Notes: generated by a model from the sequence alone, not told the origin. A stretch of 64,000 bases of DNA from Vitellaria paradoxa (GCA_019916065.1 CM034236.1:21717508-21781507), one strand, 5' to 3'. Shown: positions 33,841 through 46,952, counted from the stretch's first letter. Program-made: numbers and translations.

Positions 33841-33950
33841 TGATGTGTAAAAAGGGTAGTTAAAAAATTATATACAAATAGGAGGATTAAAATTAAAAAA
33901 AAGGGGGGGTGGATGGGGGCAATTTTGTAAATTATTACGAATATTTAAGA

Positions 33951-34276
33951 GCTCATTTGGTTTGATTTTCTATTTTTGTTTTAAACTCATTTTTCATTTT
34001 GTACTTTTGAAAAAAAAAACTCAAAAATGTATTTGGTCACTTGTATTTTCAAATTTTGTTTTAGAAAATAGAAATGAATTTACACATGAAATGAAAAAAA
34101 TAGAAATGAATTTACAAATAAAATGAATAATGATAAAAAGTCGTTTTGAACGTTTTTAATTCAAAATAAGAGAAATTTCAAAATAATGAAAATAGAGTAT
34201 TTTTTGTTTCTTTATTTTTAAAATTTTAAAACATAAAATAAAAATAGAAAACAGAAAAGTAAATCAAATGCCATCT
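33951..34276. mobile_element. MITE-like element, about 325 bp
   Basis: Left end GCTCATTTGGTTTGATTTTC and right end GTAAATCAAATGCCATC form an imperfect inverted repeat. The interior is A/T-rich and non-coding. Confidence 0.55.
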
Positions 34277-34841
34277 AAAATTTTTATTAAAATTACATTT
34301 TAATCACCAAAATTTTTCCAAAACGACCACTAGTGCAAGTAGGCGAATAACCATAAGGTCGATAAGAAATATATGAAATTTCTAATATTGGTTTAACAAT
34401 ATGTTTTTAGAAATGATATTTAACATATAATGCCAATTGAATCAAGTAGGTTGAAGTACTAGTTTTAATAATGCAATCGTCGTAGTCCAAGTATTATAAC
34501 TAATATTGTTAAAATTTATCATTTTCACTATATTGGACAGTGTAAGAAAAGAATAAATCAAAAAAAAAAAAAAAGGAAGAGGGGATATTGGCATTCATTC
34601 AAAAATTTTTTCACTTATTGTCATTTTCTTAGTCCTGCAAAATTAAAATTAATCTTGTAGTAAAGACAAATAATACAAAACACATTGATATCATAATCAC
34701 ATTCTCTTTCCATTTATTATTACAAATTTAGTACTCTCTATTTTTTACCTTTTTGCAACTTCACTATTCACTAACTATATCTCTCATGCATATTCTCACT
34801 CGTGTGTGTATATATATATCTACTTCATTAAGAGGTCGTTT

Positions 34842-35177
34842 GAATGACCAAAAGTAACTAAAAGTTGAAAAAAATGGGGTAGTCAATTTTTAGTATTTAA
34901 AATACTGACTAAAATTTATCAAAATAATCTATTGGAACAATGAAAAACAAGCCATTCCAATGGTTTTGTTAAAAAATCAGTACAAAAAGCTAACAAGTGT
35001 TGAAAAAAGTGAGTGATTTTTTGCAGCTTTTTGTTAACTTATTTTGTACAAATTTGTAAATTTTAAATTTTAAAAATAAACACACGAAAAATAAAAATAA
35101 CAAAAGTCGGTAAAAATAAATAAATATTTGTAACTTTTTGTAACTTTCAATAATTTTTGGTCCGACTAAACGGGCCT
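34842..35177. mobile_element. MITE-like element, about 335 bp
   Basis: The left end AGGTCGTTTGAATGACCAAA pairs imperfectly with the right end TTTTTGGTCCGACTAAACG plus GGCCT. The interior is non-coding and partly self-complementary (AGTAACTAAAAG and CTTTTTGTAACTTT). Confidence 0.6.
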
Positions 35178-36246
35178 AAACCTCAAAACAAAACACCATG
35201 CTTAATTACCGCATGATACACACAAAGCAAAGCATGAAGAAATAGTGACAGAGAAATAGAGTCATTCCCTTTTAAGTCACTTTCTCAACAAAGATATATA
35301 TTTACGGTTACAGAGAATGGTGCCTAATTTTCGGGCTATTTCAGTAAATGGCCCACACTACACAGCCCGAAGGTAATCCTCCCCAGTGTTGGCAACAATA
35401 TCTGCTATGCACATATACATACACAAACCTCACTGTACATATAATTTAAAGAAAATTATGTTGTGACCATAATGAAAATTGACTCAGATTGAGGAATTTG
35501 TCAAGACAAACAAAGAGAATTCCATAGCGCTTTTTCAAGAAGCTGAACCACACACTGGTGGTTTGGGAACTATATTATGGGTTGTTTTTGGTAAAGTAAA
35601 TTTTATTAATTTTTGTTAAAAAATTATTAAATGAGAATTTTTATGCATTTAATAGAAATTAGTAACTTTTAACGATTTTTAATCGTTTACTAAAAAGTAA
35701 TTTTTGTGCAAAAATTTACTAAAATTTAGAAGTTGACAAACATTTTTTCTGCAACCAAATCGTTCCAAAAAAAAAAAAAAAAGTATTTAGTTATTTAAGT
35801 TTAATGAACTGATGTACAGAGGTAAGATTATAAATGAGAATGGTAGTTACAGAAAAATAAAAAGTGAAGTTTGAAAAGTGGAGAATGTTAGTTTTGTAAT
35901 AATAAATGGAGAAAGGAAGGGTAATTATGGTATTGACATGTTTTGTATTACTTATCATCTACTACAAGGCTAATTTTGTAATTTTGTATAAATAAAAAAA
36001 ATGGCAAAAAGTAGGAAAAACTTTTGGTAGAGTGCTATTATCTCCACCTTTTTTTTGTTATTTGTTTATTTATTATTTATTATCTTTTTGTCTATTTTAC
36101 TACGAACAAAGCATTATTCTTGTCAATTGTAATTGGTTGAAGTCAATTTTAATTGCTTCAAAATTAAAAAATTTAGATCTACCCAACTTTTATGTTAGCT
36201 TATGTAGTTTTTTTTTTTTATTATTTTTTTAATAACTCAAGGTGTC

Positions 36247-36600
36247 TAGGATGGTGTTTGGAAGTTAAAAAAAAACTTAAGTTTTGGTAGTTTTTTAGTT
36301 GTTTTTTTTTTTTTTTTTGTACTTTTTTGTGTGTTTGGTTGAACCAAGTGGAATTTTTAGTATTTTTTAGTAACTTTTGGATGTTTGGTAAATTTTTTAC
36401 TGTAGCAAAGCAAAAAAGTTGTAACTTTTGGGTGTTTGGTATATTTTTTACTGTAGCAAATCAAAAAAGTTGTAATTATGGAGTGGTACTTTTTACTGTA
36501 GCAAATCAAAAAAGTAAAAAAAATTTGTGGTTTTGCCAAATACACAAAAATTAACTTTTAGTATTTTTTTACTAATTTTTGATTTGCCAAACACCCTCTA
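36247..36600. mobile_element. MITE-like element with internal ~51-bp tandem repeats
   Basis: Ends are TAGGATGGTGTTTGGAAGTT and TTTGCCAAACACCCTCTA (imperfect inverted repeat, possible CTA duplication). Three internal units share TTTTTTACTGTAGCAAA and CAAAAAAGT, starting near 36376, 36426 and 36478. The open frames here on both strands come from this repetition and are not genes. Confidence 0.65.
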
Positions 36601-36738
36601 GATCAACTAGCGCGTACCTTGACTAATTCATAGGGGTCCTTAAGTTAATAACCAGATAAACCTCCGATAGTCTTGAGAAGACTCGAACGAGTAACCACTG
36701 AAAAACAAATTCAAGATTTTACCGATTAAGTTACCCTT
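36601..36738 (-). mobile_element. tRNA-derived SINE-like repeat, copy 3
   Basis: On the minus strand, GGGTAACTTAATCGGTAAAA (A-box region) precedes CTCGTTCGAGTCTTC (B-box), followed by GGTTATTAACTTAAGGACC. This is the best-preserved of the three copies and directly abuts the MITE ending at 36600. Confidence 0.65.
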
Positions 36739-36797
36739 TAAGGTTTAGTTGTATGTAGGGGTTTAGCTAGTCAAATTTTACTCCAAACTTACTAAGG

Positions 36798-36845
<48 letters not shown>
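36798..36845 (+). repeat. Poly(A) run of about 48
   Basis: An uninterrupted A-tract between CTAAGG and CTTATCC. It could be the tail of an unrecognised retroposon or a length-uncertain homopolymer in the assembly. Confidence 0.95.
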
Positions 36846-36847
<2 letters not shown>

Positions 36848-38365
36848 TATCCTATAAAATGAAGCGTAAATGTATTACATTTAGTACGAATTTTTAAGTA
36901 AATAAAATATATTTTATTTTTTTTACAATTAAAAACATTTTTTTTTGAAAAATTCGTAATATAATTTAAAATGCATTTTGGACTTTTCATACTTATGTAT
37001 AAGCGTGTCAATAATAAAGTGGAATATAAAAAATAAAAATAACATTGCATAGTCTTGGTATCAAACTAAAAGAAGTAGAAAGCTGTTTGAATTTTTCGTT
37101 TTCTTTAAGTCAATACTTTAACAAGCTTTAATTTAGCCATTTTATGATTATGACATATTAATCTAACACTTTTTATTAATAATATTTACCGATTAATTTA
37201 CGAATTATTCTCAAATTTTTTAATGAATATAAGTGTTATACTATAATTTTTCGAATTATTCCTTAATTACGCCAAATAATTTTTGAAGTACGAATTTTTG
37301 GGATTAATCAAAACTTTAGCTCACCCCATGCTGCTCCGGATTTTTTTTTAATTATTATTATTTCAAATATTACCGTTTTGTCATTCAAATGGCAAACCAA
37401 ACACATCCCAATAGACTCGGATTGGAGCTGATAATTAAATTCTCGAATTAAAATTAACATTCCTAATTGTTCAGTTATTGTAATAAAAAAAATTTTTTTG
37501 AGTAAGAATACCTAAATATATAGTAAGCAAAATATATATATATATATATATATATTGAGTAAAGATTACACAACAACAAATAATAAGCCAGAATCCCGCT
37601 CCGTTGAACGAATGGTTGATTTGATTCGTTGGAGAGATCCACTGCCAAGAGAGTGATCCAGAGTTTCAGGCCTAATTTTGGGAAGAATTGAGCTTTTAAC
37701 GACTTAGTTTTTTTTTAAAATGATCAATATAACTCTTACACTTTAATTTTTTTTTAAATCAAAAAAAATATTAAATTAACAAAATAAGAAAAAAACTAAC
37801 GACTTAAAAACAACTTTTACAATTTTCAGTAACTAAAAAAAAATATATCCATTTTTTACTTCTCAAACTAGGCTTCACTCCTGGCAACCCAGCATAAGTA
37901 GAATAGATTGTATTTTATAAACTAAAAAAGGACTCCAAACACAGGTCAAGTCTACATATTTATGCATAATAATCCAAACAAGGCAAACATCTTCACACAG
38001 CACAAAGAAAGGCCCAAACCAAAAAAAAAGAGGGGGAAGCAACAAAAAAATTAAGATGGTTAATACTGCAATTTCCTCGTTGCTCATTTGCATTTTTGTA
38101 TTTTCTACTTTTTTTTTTCCCTCTATTTTCAACTACCAGTGCATTATATACAAAAAGAAACAAATCTAATTAAACGATCCACGGAAAAGCAACTACAGCT
38201 GCACTGGCGAATTCTCCAGTCGAGGCCCCCAGTTCACATGTACACATACTAATTAAACCTGAGGAAACCTCGCCTACATGGAGAAAATTAAAGATCAAAA
38301 GAAAAAGCGATTAAAAAAAAAAAAAAAAAACACAAAACATTTACAGATCATTTTTCCAGTTCTCT

Positions 38366-41300
38366 TCAAGCAGTGTTACTGTTAGATACGCTCTTTCCGG
38401 CGGTGGTGCTGCTGGAGCAGCTATTACTGCCGACCAAGCCCAACGTCTCGTCTATGCAGGGATCAATAGTTTTGGTTAGTTGTCCTGTTCCCCTGCACCG
38501 GTAGCAAACAAACCTAGCAGGAACTGCATCCAAGTCCGAAATTCCAGCACACCTAGTGTGCTGCCACACCCCACAGCCATCACAAGCCAACATCCTCTCC
38601 CCATCATCATCCTTAGCCCCGCAACTGCAATCCACAGTCCACCGCTCGACTCCTCTCTCCATCCTAAACCTACTCATCAGCCCATTCTTCCCGGCACATC
38701 TCCCCCGTACTCGAACCGATTCAGTCAACCCCAACAAGAGCTTGACCTGGGTGGACTCATCAACACCGCCATAGCCAAGTAGCTCTTCGGCTGCAAATCT
38801 TTTGAACATCAAATACACTTCCTGGAAAGCCTTCGACGCTTCAAGCTTGAGGTCGGAAATAGTAGCATTCGGTGTTAGCACAAGTAGTTCAGGAGGTGGG
38901 TTTGTTGCGCGCTCTTCAGACTGATCCATGAGCTCCACCTGGCATTGAATGTGTATTGCATATGGGTTCTCCAATCTCAACTCGTATTCGGGATTGTAGT
39001 CCTTGACAAACTGCTTGCAGTCAAGGAGCTTTTGGGCTGAGCTTATTGCAACCTCTCTGTTTGCCTGAGGTCCATTATTCAGCATGGTTTGGGGGTGCAG
39101 CAGTGACTCATACAAGTATCTCAGGTCACGCAGTAAATGTTCTTCGGAAGGACAGCTTGTGGCTGCAGAGTTGGTGCCAGTTGCATTTTCGCATGGAGGA
39201 CTTCCTGACTCAAGTCTGTAACAAATAATAAAAGAAAAAATAAATATACAAAAAAGGAAATATACAAACTGTAAAAGACTGACGCCCAAATTATGCAGAT
39301 AGGAATGGAATTGCTTACCTGTACTCAAAAGCACCTGAATCAGGATTACATCTTGCGTGTACAACCATCCCATCAGCAGTGTGCTTCCCTTTGAGTTCCT
39401 TAAGGCAATAATCCAGGAGCTCAGGAGAAGCCACCTTGCAAACAGCACCCCTAAGAGCACGCCAAGTCACCCAGTTAAAACCTGTCACTGCCCGTAATAC
39501 TCTAAACATTGCTTCCTCCACCCGTTCGATGTCAGTGGCAGTCCATGCACATATCGCACTAGAGGTGCAAAACCGACGCTTCTTGCAGGTGACATCATCA
39601 ACCCTTGATGAAACCTTGCGTGAATCGTGAATCAAACTCATCAGGTAACAGAAGAGGTCTCTAATATTTACAAGCTCACTCTCTGATAAGGACTGATAAA
39701 ATGAGATCACATCCTGTAAGCGAGTCCTGGGTTTCCTTCCTTGGGAGAGAAAGGGTGACAATGGTTGTTTGGAGAGGGTTTCCACAGCCATTTTATAGGC
39801 ATCAAGAGTAAGAGCAAAACTACCAGCACCAAACTCATAACCCCAATCACCATACCATGGATGGCCCTTGGTGATGGCATTGAGAAGCCGGTACTCCAAC
39901 CCATACTTCTTTGACACATCCATCACACTGACCTTTCTGTCATATTTTGAAAGAATCTAATTAAAATTAATTCATATGATCTATGTTCCTCTAGAATCCA
40001 TCACTATTGACAGCTAAGGAGTTCAACCAAAGATATGTTATTAATCTACATACGGTTCCAACAAGTACAAATTAAATCACCATGGAAGAAGGCAAAAACA
40101 GACTTCAGATGTCAGAAAGAATATCCACAGCTCCACTCAAAATAACGAAAAAGAATACTTGTGGTCAAATTTTATTTTAAAGTATGGATGGATAGCACAG
40201 GACAGGATGGTAAACAAATCTTATAGAATGAAAAAACCCTCATTAACATGAGGTTTTATAAGAGGACATTACAAACTGCATTTTAATGAATATAACAGCT
40301 TGCACAAGCTTTTTGATAGCTTTCTCCCTTTTTTGTGACATTATAGTTGGCATATAAAGCCCCAACCAGAGTGTAAAAATGAAAGGAAAAATAAACCAAC
40401 GTAAAAGTAGCAACACTGAACCCTAAACCAGACCAATAAGCACATGAAAAAGGCACTAAAATTCAAGCTAAAAGGAAATGAGATAAAAAGGCCCTCAAAG
40501 ATCTTTTATTTATATTTAACATTGCTCTGTGTACATTCTAACCTGACACCAAGTAGTTTACACAGTCGATCCCAAAAATCCATGATGTGACATCCAGAAA
40601 GTAGCCTTGAGCCACCTTCTCTGCCATTCACTCTAAGAAGGTGCCCAAAACCATTTGAATGCACCACAGCATGCAGATGATGAGTTGTATCCTCTAACTG
40701 GTGATACATCGAGTCTTCAACATCTTCTGTAGTCACAACATGGTTACATGATTTGCACCTGGAAAGAAATGGTGCAAGACAAATAACGATGAAAATATCC
40801 TCAAATTTATCAATGGTGGCCAAAAAAAGGCAATAGAAAAACATAAAACATCACGTAATTTAATATAAAACATAAACAAGCATTTTTACACAAACATACA
40901 TATATGAGTTCCTTTCACTGTCTTCACCCTCATCACAATGATATAATAATAAATAATAACAACAGGGAAGTAAATATCACTCATAACCAAGGTTTGACAC
41001 AAAATGACCCAATTATATTACCAGGAAGAGTTCAAGACGTTGTTTATCTCAGTAGTATCCATGCCATCCATAATGACACTTACACATCGAAACAAGATAA
41101 CATAGATAGATTATCAAGATTTAAACATTTATTTCACATTTCCCCTTTCCCATAAATCATGTAAAATGCAACTATCAAAGTTGTTTCGGATAGTACAAAA
41201 ACAAAAACCTTTGGAAAGATTTCAAAGTTCTGCAAATATTTCATAAATGCTTCAAAAGTTGCATAATGTTACAAAGATACAGATTAAACTATAACTAAAT

Positions 41301-43167
41301 GTATGGAACTCTAATAATAAATTAATTGAACAATTTATTATTTTGATATGCTCTTTAATGAAAACAATGGAATTGTTATTCAGCTATAATTTCATTTCAG
41401 TCTATTAGGAAATAAGAAATTTTCACCTCATTTTGTGAAAAAAGAAACTATAATTCCTTAGCAATGTTGCTCCTTTGAGACACAGAAGACACGAGTTCAT
41501 ACTCAAAAACAGTCTCCAGTTACACAGATAAGACCGCATGTATTGCCCTTCTCCAAACCCCGCACAAGGAAGAACGTCTATGTTTTAGCAATACCAAATT
41601 CAAGAATTATGAACCAGCTAACATTGATATTTCTTAAAAAACTCAATGCAATACAACACGCTGAAGTTAATTCACTCCTGAAATATTAACATGAAAGAAT
41701 TTTCCATGACCATCTGAATTAGCATTACTTCAATCAACCAATGGCAGTCTGCAAGCAGGTGGAACAGCAAGGGAAAACAGGACAGCACAACTGAAAGATC
41801 AGAGATCCATCAGGGGGAAAGATGCTTCTCCAACAAACAAACATATTCAGATTCCCTTACAATTAAAAAAAAAAAAAAAAAGAAAAAAGTACAATTTCTC
41901 CGCAAGTGATCGAAAATATAGAAATTCATTCTAATTATGAAATCTCAATAAACGTTATTCCAAAGTTAGTGCTTGCACACTAGTAATCAAACCCATAATT
42001 TAAAAAGCACATAAGAGAATGGTAAGAGGGAGGAAAATGTGTGCGCTCACCGAGACTCTGAGAGGTGAAGGACATCCCCGCAGCCAGCACAGGACTTGTG
42101 ATAGCCGCCAATGGAACTGCCATCCGCCTTTATGATGAAATGGTATCGCTTAGCACACACAGGATTACCACTCCAACCTTTGAAACAAAGTTCAGAGAAA
42201 AAAATATCAAAAATTAGTGAGAGTCCATTTAATAATTCAAAATAAGTCATCTATATTCTGAAATATGAAAATTTAGGTAAGTACGCAGACGCACAAAAAA
42301 AAAAAAAAAAAAAAAACTCTTGAACAAATTCAACATAGGGGTGATTCCAAAATTACAAAAAGTTACCAAATTCCTCTAATTAAATTTTGTCACCTATCTT
42401 TTGTACATTTACTCGTATTTTTTTTTCATCCAAACACACCTATATCTGAATTTAGCTGGGGAAATAATAATTTTTTTAATAAAATTAGAACTCAAAATTA
42501 AAACTCTACAAAAATAGTATTTATTTTATTTTATATGTCGAGGTCGATAAATCCATTATCCGATTCCAATTAGACGACTCCGAAAATCGCGTCGAGTCAA
42601 ACACTGACCGGTACCAATTATTAAAAATTAAAAATAAAGAACTAATGATAACGTATCACAACGCTATTGGTCAACACAACTCAACACCACCTCTTATTTT
42701 TCGTAGGGCAAATGTGCAGGGATATTTCCGTAAATCCTCCCAGCTGTCAACAAATTTTTAGTAGCGTCTAGTTCCAAAGGGGCCCACCTACACTGTCAGC
42801 CCCACGCCTCAACCGTAACGCAGCCACCAACCTCATTTAACTTGTCCGAACGAGTCAGATCGTGTACTCGCCCGTCCACCCGTAATACTGTGCTCCATTA
42901 ATTATAATAATTAATCAACCTTCACTTCACTTCAATTTTTAATTCAGTGACACTATATCCTAAGGTAACGGGGTAGGACCAGCTCTCCCAGATTGTCAAA
43001 TCAACTCATCAGTCCAAACGAACGGCTTAGATTCAACGGCCCCATACCTCCCCCACTTCTGAAAATGAGGGAATAGCAAGAAACAGTTCCTTCCGATTTC
43101 TCACAAGCCAAACGGAATCTGACTGAAACGGAAAGCGAAACGGAAACAATACATGGATACACGTAGT

Positions 43168-43199
<32 letters not shown>

Positions 43200-43558
43200 A
43201 ACTCAGGAGAATCGGCGACGACTCGGTGAAGGAACTCACCCACGACTCGGCACTGGTCGCAGTAGACAGATCTAGATCTGGCCACATCCTCCTCCACTAC
43301 GTCGAGGCGCACCACCGCGGGTGAACCGTCGGGGCCGTCGGCCGTCACGTCCCCGACTCGGAACAGGATCTGCCACGTCAGCAGGTGGAAGAGCGAGGAC
43401 GGTGGCGGCAAGGACGCATGCTTGGATAGGAAATCCCTCACGCTCGTCCTGAACGGGCCACCAGCACCGTCGCCGGTGGACGGAAACGTGAGGAAGTCGC
43501 TGAGGTCGGCCGTGACTCGCCTCTTCATGCGCTTCACAGGCCGGCCGTTCACGACCAT
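38366..43558 (-). CDS. PHD-finger protein of the MMD1/MS1 family (At1g33420-like), complete
   Basis: Five exons on the minus strand: 43558-43240, 42177-42051, 40758-40543, 39936-39319 and 39215-38366, all GT-AG and phase-consistent, giving 709 residues. The N-terminus MVVNGRPVKRMKRRVTADL has a basic nuclear-localisation-like run. Paired cysteines (CDQC near 101, CAGC, CKSC) punctuate exons 1-3. Residues 623-667 form a C4HC3 PHD finger (Cys623, 625, 638, 641, His646, Cys649, 664, 667). PHD fingers usually read histone H3 tails. Relatives include MALE MEIOCYTE DEATH 1/DUET and MALE STERILITY 1, which regulate transcription in meiocytes and tapetum. The closest match from memory is At1g33420, whose role is less clear. 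The product is probably nuclear. No broken frames are seen. Intron 2 contains a SINE remnant. Confidence 0.93.
41445..41585 (+). mobile_element. tRNA-derived SINE remnant in intron 2 of the PHD gene
   Basis: GTTGCTCCTTTGAGACACAGA, then ACGAGTTCATACTC (degenerate B-box), AAACAGTCTCCAG, GATAAGACCGCATGTA, CCTTCTCCAAACCCCGCAC. This order is that of a widespread plant SINE type whose body reads 'aggtcacgagttca...aaacagcctctt...ggtaaggctgcgtaca...ccccggaccccgc', as I remember it. Confidence 0.6.
43166..43198. repeat. (TA)n(CA)n microsatellite in intron 1 of the PHD gene
   Basis: TATATATA followed by CACACACA on the plus strand, just downstream of the exon 1 donor (GTGAGT at 43239). Confidence 0.9.
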
Positions 43559-43946
43559 GTTGTGTCCCCCCGTCTTCAGATCTCGTCGCGTGGAGGTCAG
43601 ATCTCGTCGTCTCAGCCGCGGATCTCCGCCGGAAAAGCTTCTAATCGACCGTTATCTGTTTCAGACCTCAAAATATACAGATCGATGGCGTGTATTAACA
43701 AAAATCAAACCAAAAACATCAGATATTTTACAGACTATACATCTATGGATAAATTATTAGAAGTTGAAAAGAACGCCCAAAGATAGAGAGAGAAAACAAT
43801 GGGTCGCTTTGGAAGGTGAAATTAGGGCTTCTGCTGTTGCTGGTTTGGGACTTTTTGGTACTTTTATATAATTTTTTTTAATTCCTTTTTTTTTTTATAT
43901 TTCTGTTTTTGGGTTTCGAGAAAATAGGTTAAAGTCGGTTTCAGAA

Positions 43947-43981
<35 letters not shown>
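43559..43981 (-). promoter_or_regulatory. 5' leader and promoter region of the PHD gene with (GA)n tract
   Basis: Upstream of the ATG at 43558 the sequence stays GC-richer to about 43660. A perfect (GA)n run of about 30 bp lies at 43951-43981 (TC on the gene strand). GA/TC tracts near plant transcription starts are common and can bind BPC/GAGA-type factors. The transcription start itself is not evident. Confidence 0.4.
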
Positions 43982-43986
<5 letters not shown>

Positions 43987-45209
43987 GTACGGGCTTCAAA
44001 CCTTAATCGTTAAGCGTCCTTATTTGCGCGTAAAAGCTTCTGAAATTTTTACAAGTATTTGTGATTACGAAATTACCTGAATACCCTCGACTTCTTACTC
44101 GAGTCTGGAGTGGCCTTCTTTCCACGAAGCTTCGATTTTACACTTTTCTTTGTAGGGAAAACAATTCATTTAAACTTTTTTTTATAAGAAAGGGAGAGAG
44201 GGGTAGTCTCGGAAGTTTGAATGGCAAAAATGTAAATATGTCGGATTCTAGGTAGTGTTTTATAGCCTACAAAAGCGGGATGGTCGCTCTTGTTTTTTAA
44301 TATCGGGCTCGGACGGGCTGGTTTTGAATTGGTAAAGGGAGGCGTGAAATTTGCAGCGGACGTTAAGGGCGTAGCAAAAAGTGACCTCGATGTTAAACCT
44401 TAATTACATCATCATGCCATTAATCAGTTCCTTCAAAGCCATAGAGATCGGTATCGATGTTTATTCGTTTCCTTATCCAGCTTGGTGCAGCTAAAAGAAT
44501 CCAAGTCATCTGTTTCCTTTATTTGTTTATTTATTTATATTTGCATTGGATTGGATTCTCTTATAATTATAAAAACAAAATCTTATCCTCATGATTATCA
44601 GACAAATGATATATTTTAAATAACAGATGAATAAAAATCGTAAATAATCTTATCCTTTATCTATTTATATATTATATATATATAGATTACCATTAAACAA
44701 ATATAAAAAGACAATTATGTTATTAAAATTATGCTTCAAGAGATCAACTTGAGTGACACGTAGATTTGCTTCTCATAGAATCCACTAGAATTCGATTCTT
44801 TATTCACCCGAAATGTACAAAGGGGGTAATGCACATACTAGTTTACCTATCAGCTAAATGGTCCGTTGAGGATTATGATAAATTGGTAGAGTTCTGGTTA
44901 TCAGAAAATTGTTATTAAAATTCTTGTTCAACTAGAATCATTTTTAGAGTGTCAAATTTAATCAAAAATTTTTATTTTTTTTAATTTTTTCCAACTTTAT
45001 CTGTGTTAAAAATTTTCAAGTTATTCTAAATTTCTTTATTTTTTTATTTTTACGAACTTTCTCTAATTCTATTGGGTATAATTTCTTCAAATGATAATTT
45101 TTACATTATAGTATTTCTAATCAAGCATAACTTATCATTTTTAAGTCTTTTAAATTTAACTTCAAATTCATATTAACACCATATAAAACATATCTATTTA
45201 TTTTAATAA
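43982..45209. other. Upstream flank of the PHD gene, no gene seen
   Basis: Moderately GC region to about 44420, then AT-rich. A 64-codon open frame near 44061 has no recognised features. Confidence 0.45.
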
Positions 45210-45236
45210 CTAGTGGCACAAGCACGTGCAATATTT
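45210..45236 (-). mobile_element. Helitron 3' terminus
   Basis: On the minus strand, TTGCACGTGCTTGTGCCACTAG is followed by T: a GC-rich palindromic hairpin a few bases before a terminal CTAG, inserted next to T. This is the signature of a plant Helitron 3' end. The element would extend to the right; its 5' end was not located. Confidence 0.6.
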
Positions 45237-45774
45237 TATTGACATTGTTTCATAATTAAAACATTTTATTTATAGTAAAAAACTATAAACAGACCACCTT
45301 TATTTAATTACAAAAAAAAAAATTATAAACTATAAACATTTCATTCATGATTCTTGTGCCCAAGCTTGAGTGTAAGAGTTGTTACAGTATCACGTGTATA
45401 TTTGAAGTGATAAAAAATGAGATAAAATGAAATAAAGTAAGATAAGTTGTAGGTTCGTAATTCATGTAATAAAATAAAAAGTAAATAATTTTTAAAAATT
45501 TTTAAAATTTTTTAAAAATTATTTTTTTTGTTTTATAACACATCAAATGATGCATAAGAAATATATATGTGTGTGTACTTTCAAGAAGAAGTAGTATATT
45601 AGTTGTAGAGTTCTGCAAAATAAAAAAAACTATACTTGCTACAAAATCACTATCGTCATTGTCATAGGTAATCATTGTTTTCAAACCAGCTGCTTATGCT
45701 CTTCTAACTTTATCTTCGGTCAACTACACTATGCAATTAGATCAATAGTTAGGATGAGATGATGAGGGAATGGT

Positions 45775-46092
45775 AATTCTGTTTGGTTTGTAAATAAATT
45801 CTAAAAAATTTTATAAATCTCTATTAACTTTATATTACATTAACTTTTTTCTTTCACTGCACGCATTACGAATTCTTAATTTATCTCAATTTATCTTATT
45901 TCAAATTCACCTGATATTGGCTCCGTTTGGAGCTCTTAAAAAATAAAATAAAATTCTATAAATCTCTACGAACATGTATTATGAGAAAATGAAATTTAAA
46001 TTATTCATTTACTATACGAATTACGAGACATTTATTTTTATAAATTTATACTATTCTATACACTTTTATACAACTCCAAACACACCTAATAA
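45775..46092. mobile_element. Adjacent family B MITE-like repeats
   Basis: The first (about 45775-45915) begins TCTGTTTGGTTTGTAAAT and contains TTACGAATTCTTAATTTATC. The second (45918-46092) runs from GGCTCCGTTTGGAGCTC to CAACTCCAAACACACC. They are related, in opposite orientation, to the sequences at 28158-28295 and 27695-27855. Confidence 0.55.
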
Positions 46093-46918
46093 AATAAATT
46101 CCTAGAACTGCATCAATATTTCTAATGAAAACTATTTACTATAATCTTAAATATAAAATAAAAAAACATAATTGATGGTTAGAAATAAAAGGTTTAATTG
46201 GTAATTGGAATTAACACATAATTAATTAAGAATATGTAATGATGTCAGTTATAGTGAATTAAAATTAATCATTAAAGTTGTGATGACTAGGGTTTTTGAG
46301 ATTTTTTGGAAATAAAATTTAAATTTTTTTTAACATAAAAGTATGGGTTTCGGATTTTCCTAAATAAAATTTAAATTTATTAGAACTTCAATGTGTAAGT
46401 TCTGGAAATTTTTCTAAAATAATTTATAATTGTTGAAATTTTCTTAAATTTAATCTAATTTCCAAAGGATTTTCCAAAATTCAATTTAAAATCCAAAAAT
46501 ATTAAAATATGGGTTCCAAATATTTTCTAAATTTAAATGAAAAATTTTAAAAGTGTGGATTTTAATATTTGCTGAATAAAATTTAAATCCATGGAAACTC
46601 GAGTGTGAGTTTCGAGATTCTTTTCTTAAAAATTTAAAAATTTGAAAAAGTGGGTTTTGAGTTTTCTTTGAAATAAAGGGTTAAAGTATAATAATTAAAA
46701 GGAGTAATAGGGCTTTTTTTTTTTTTTTTCTAATAATGGGGAAGGCTTCTATAAATTTGGAAAGAATGATATTTGAAAAAAAAAAAAATTTCCAACGAAA
46801 CTAGAAGGCTGCCCACGTTTAGATCCTCACAGGTTGCAATCCTATGATGCCTAGGCTTGGTGAATCATGGTTATAACTTGATGGAGTTCTTCCTCCAGAA
46901 GTCTCTCTCTCTCTCTCC

Positions 46919-46952
<34 letters not shown>

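Larger units (their letters stand above)
24550..38150. other. Gene-free region between peroxidase and PHD-finger genes
   Basis: About 13.6 kb with no recognisable host exon. The parts I can name (MITEs, tandem duplications, LTR-like fragment, SINEs, microsatellites, A-run) have separate entries. The remainder, including 30280-30500, 31400-31600 and 35200-35570, looks like single-copy AT-rich DNA, and I found no conserved protein or known microRNA sequence in it. Confidence 0.5.

Noticed and set aside
36327..36554. 75-codon open frame with repeated FTVANQKS
   Set aside because: It is produced by ~51-bp tandem repeats inside a MITE, with an equally repetitive frame on the other strand.
36680..36738. 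Possible tRNA gene
   Set aside because: A- and B-box-like motifs exist, but no complete cloverleaf can be drawn and the sequence is one of three diverged SINE-like copies.
38480..39630. Open frames on the plus strand across PHD exons 4 and 5
   Set aside because: They are antisense shadows of well-conserved coding exons on the minus strand.
43001..43239. Extension of the first PHD-gene exon into an open frame with poly-Ile/Tyr
   Set aside because: It is read-through of the GTGAGT donor into intron 1; the I/Y repeats come from a (TA)n microsatellite, and the spliced frame continues into exon 2.
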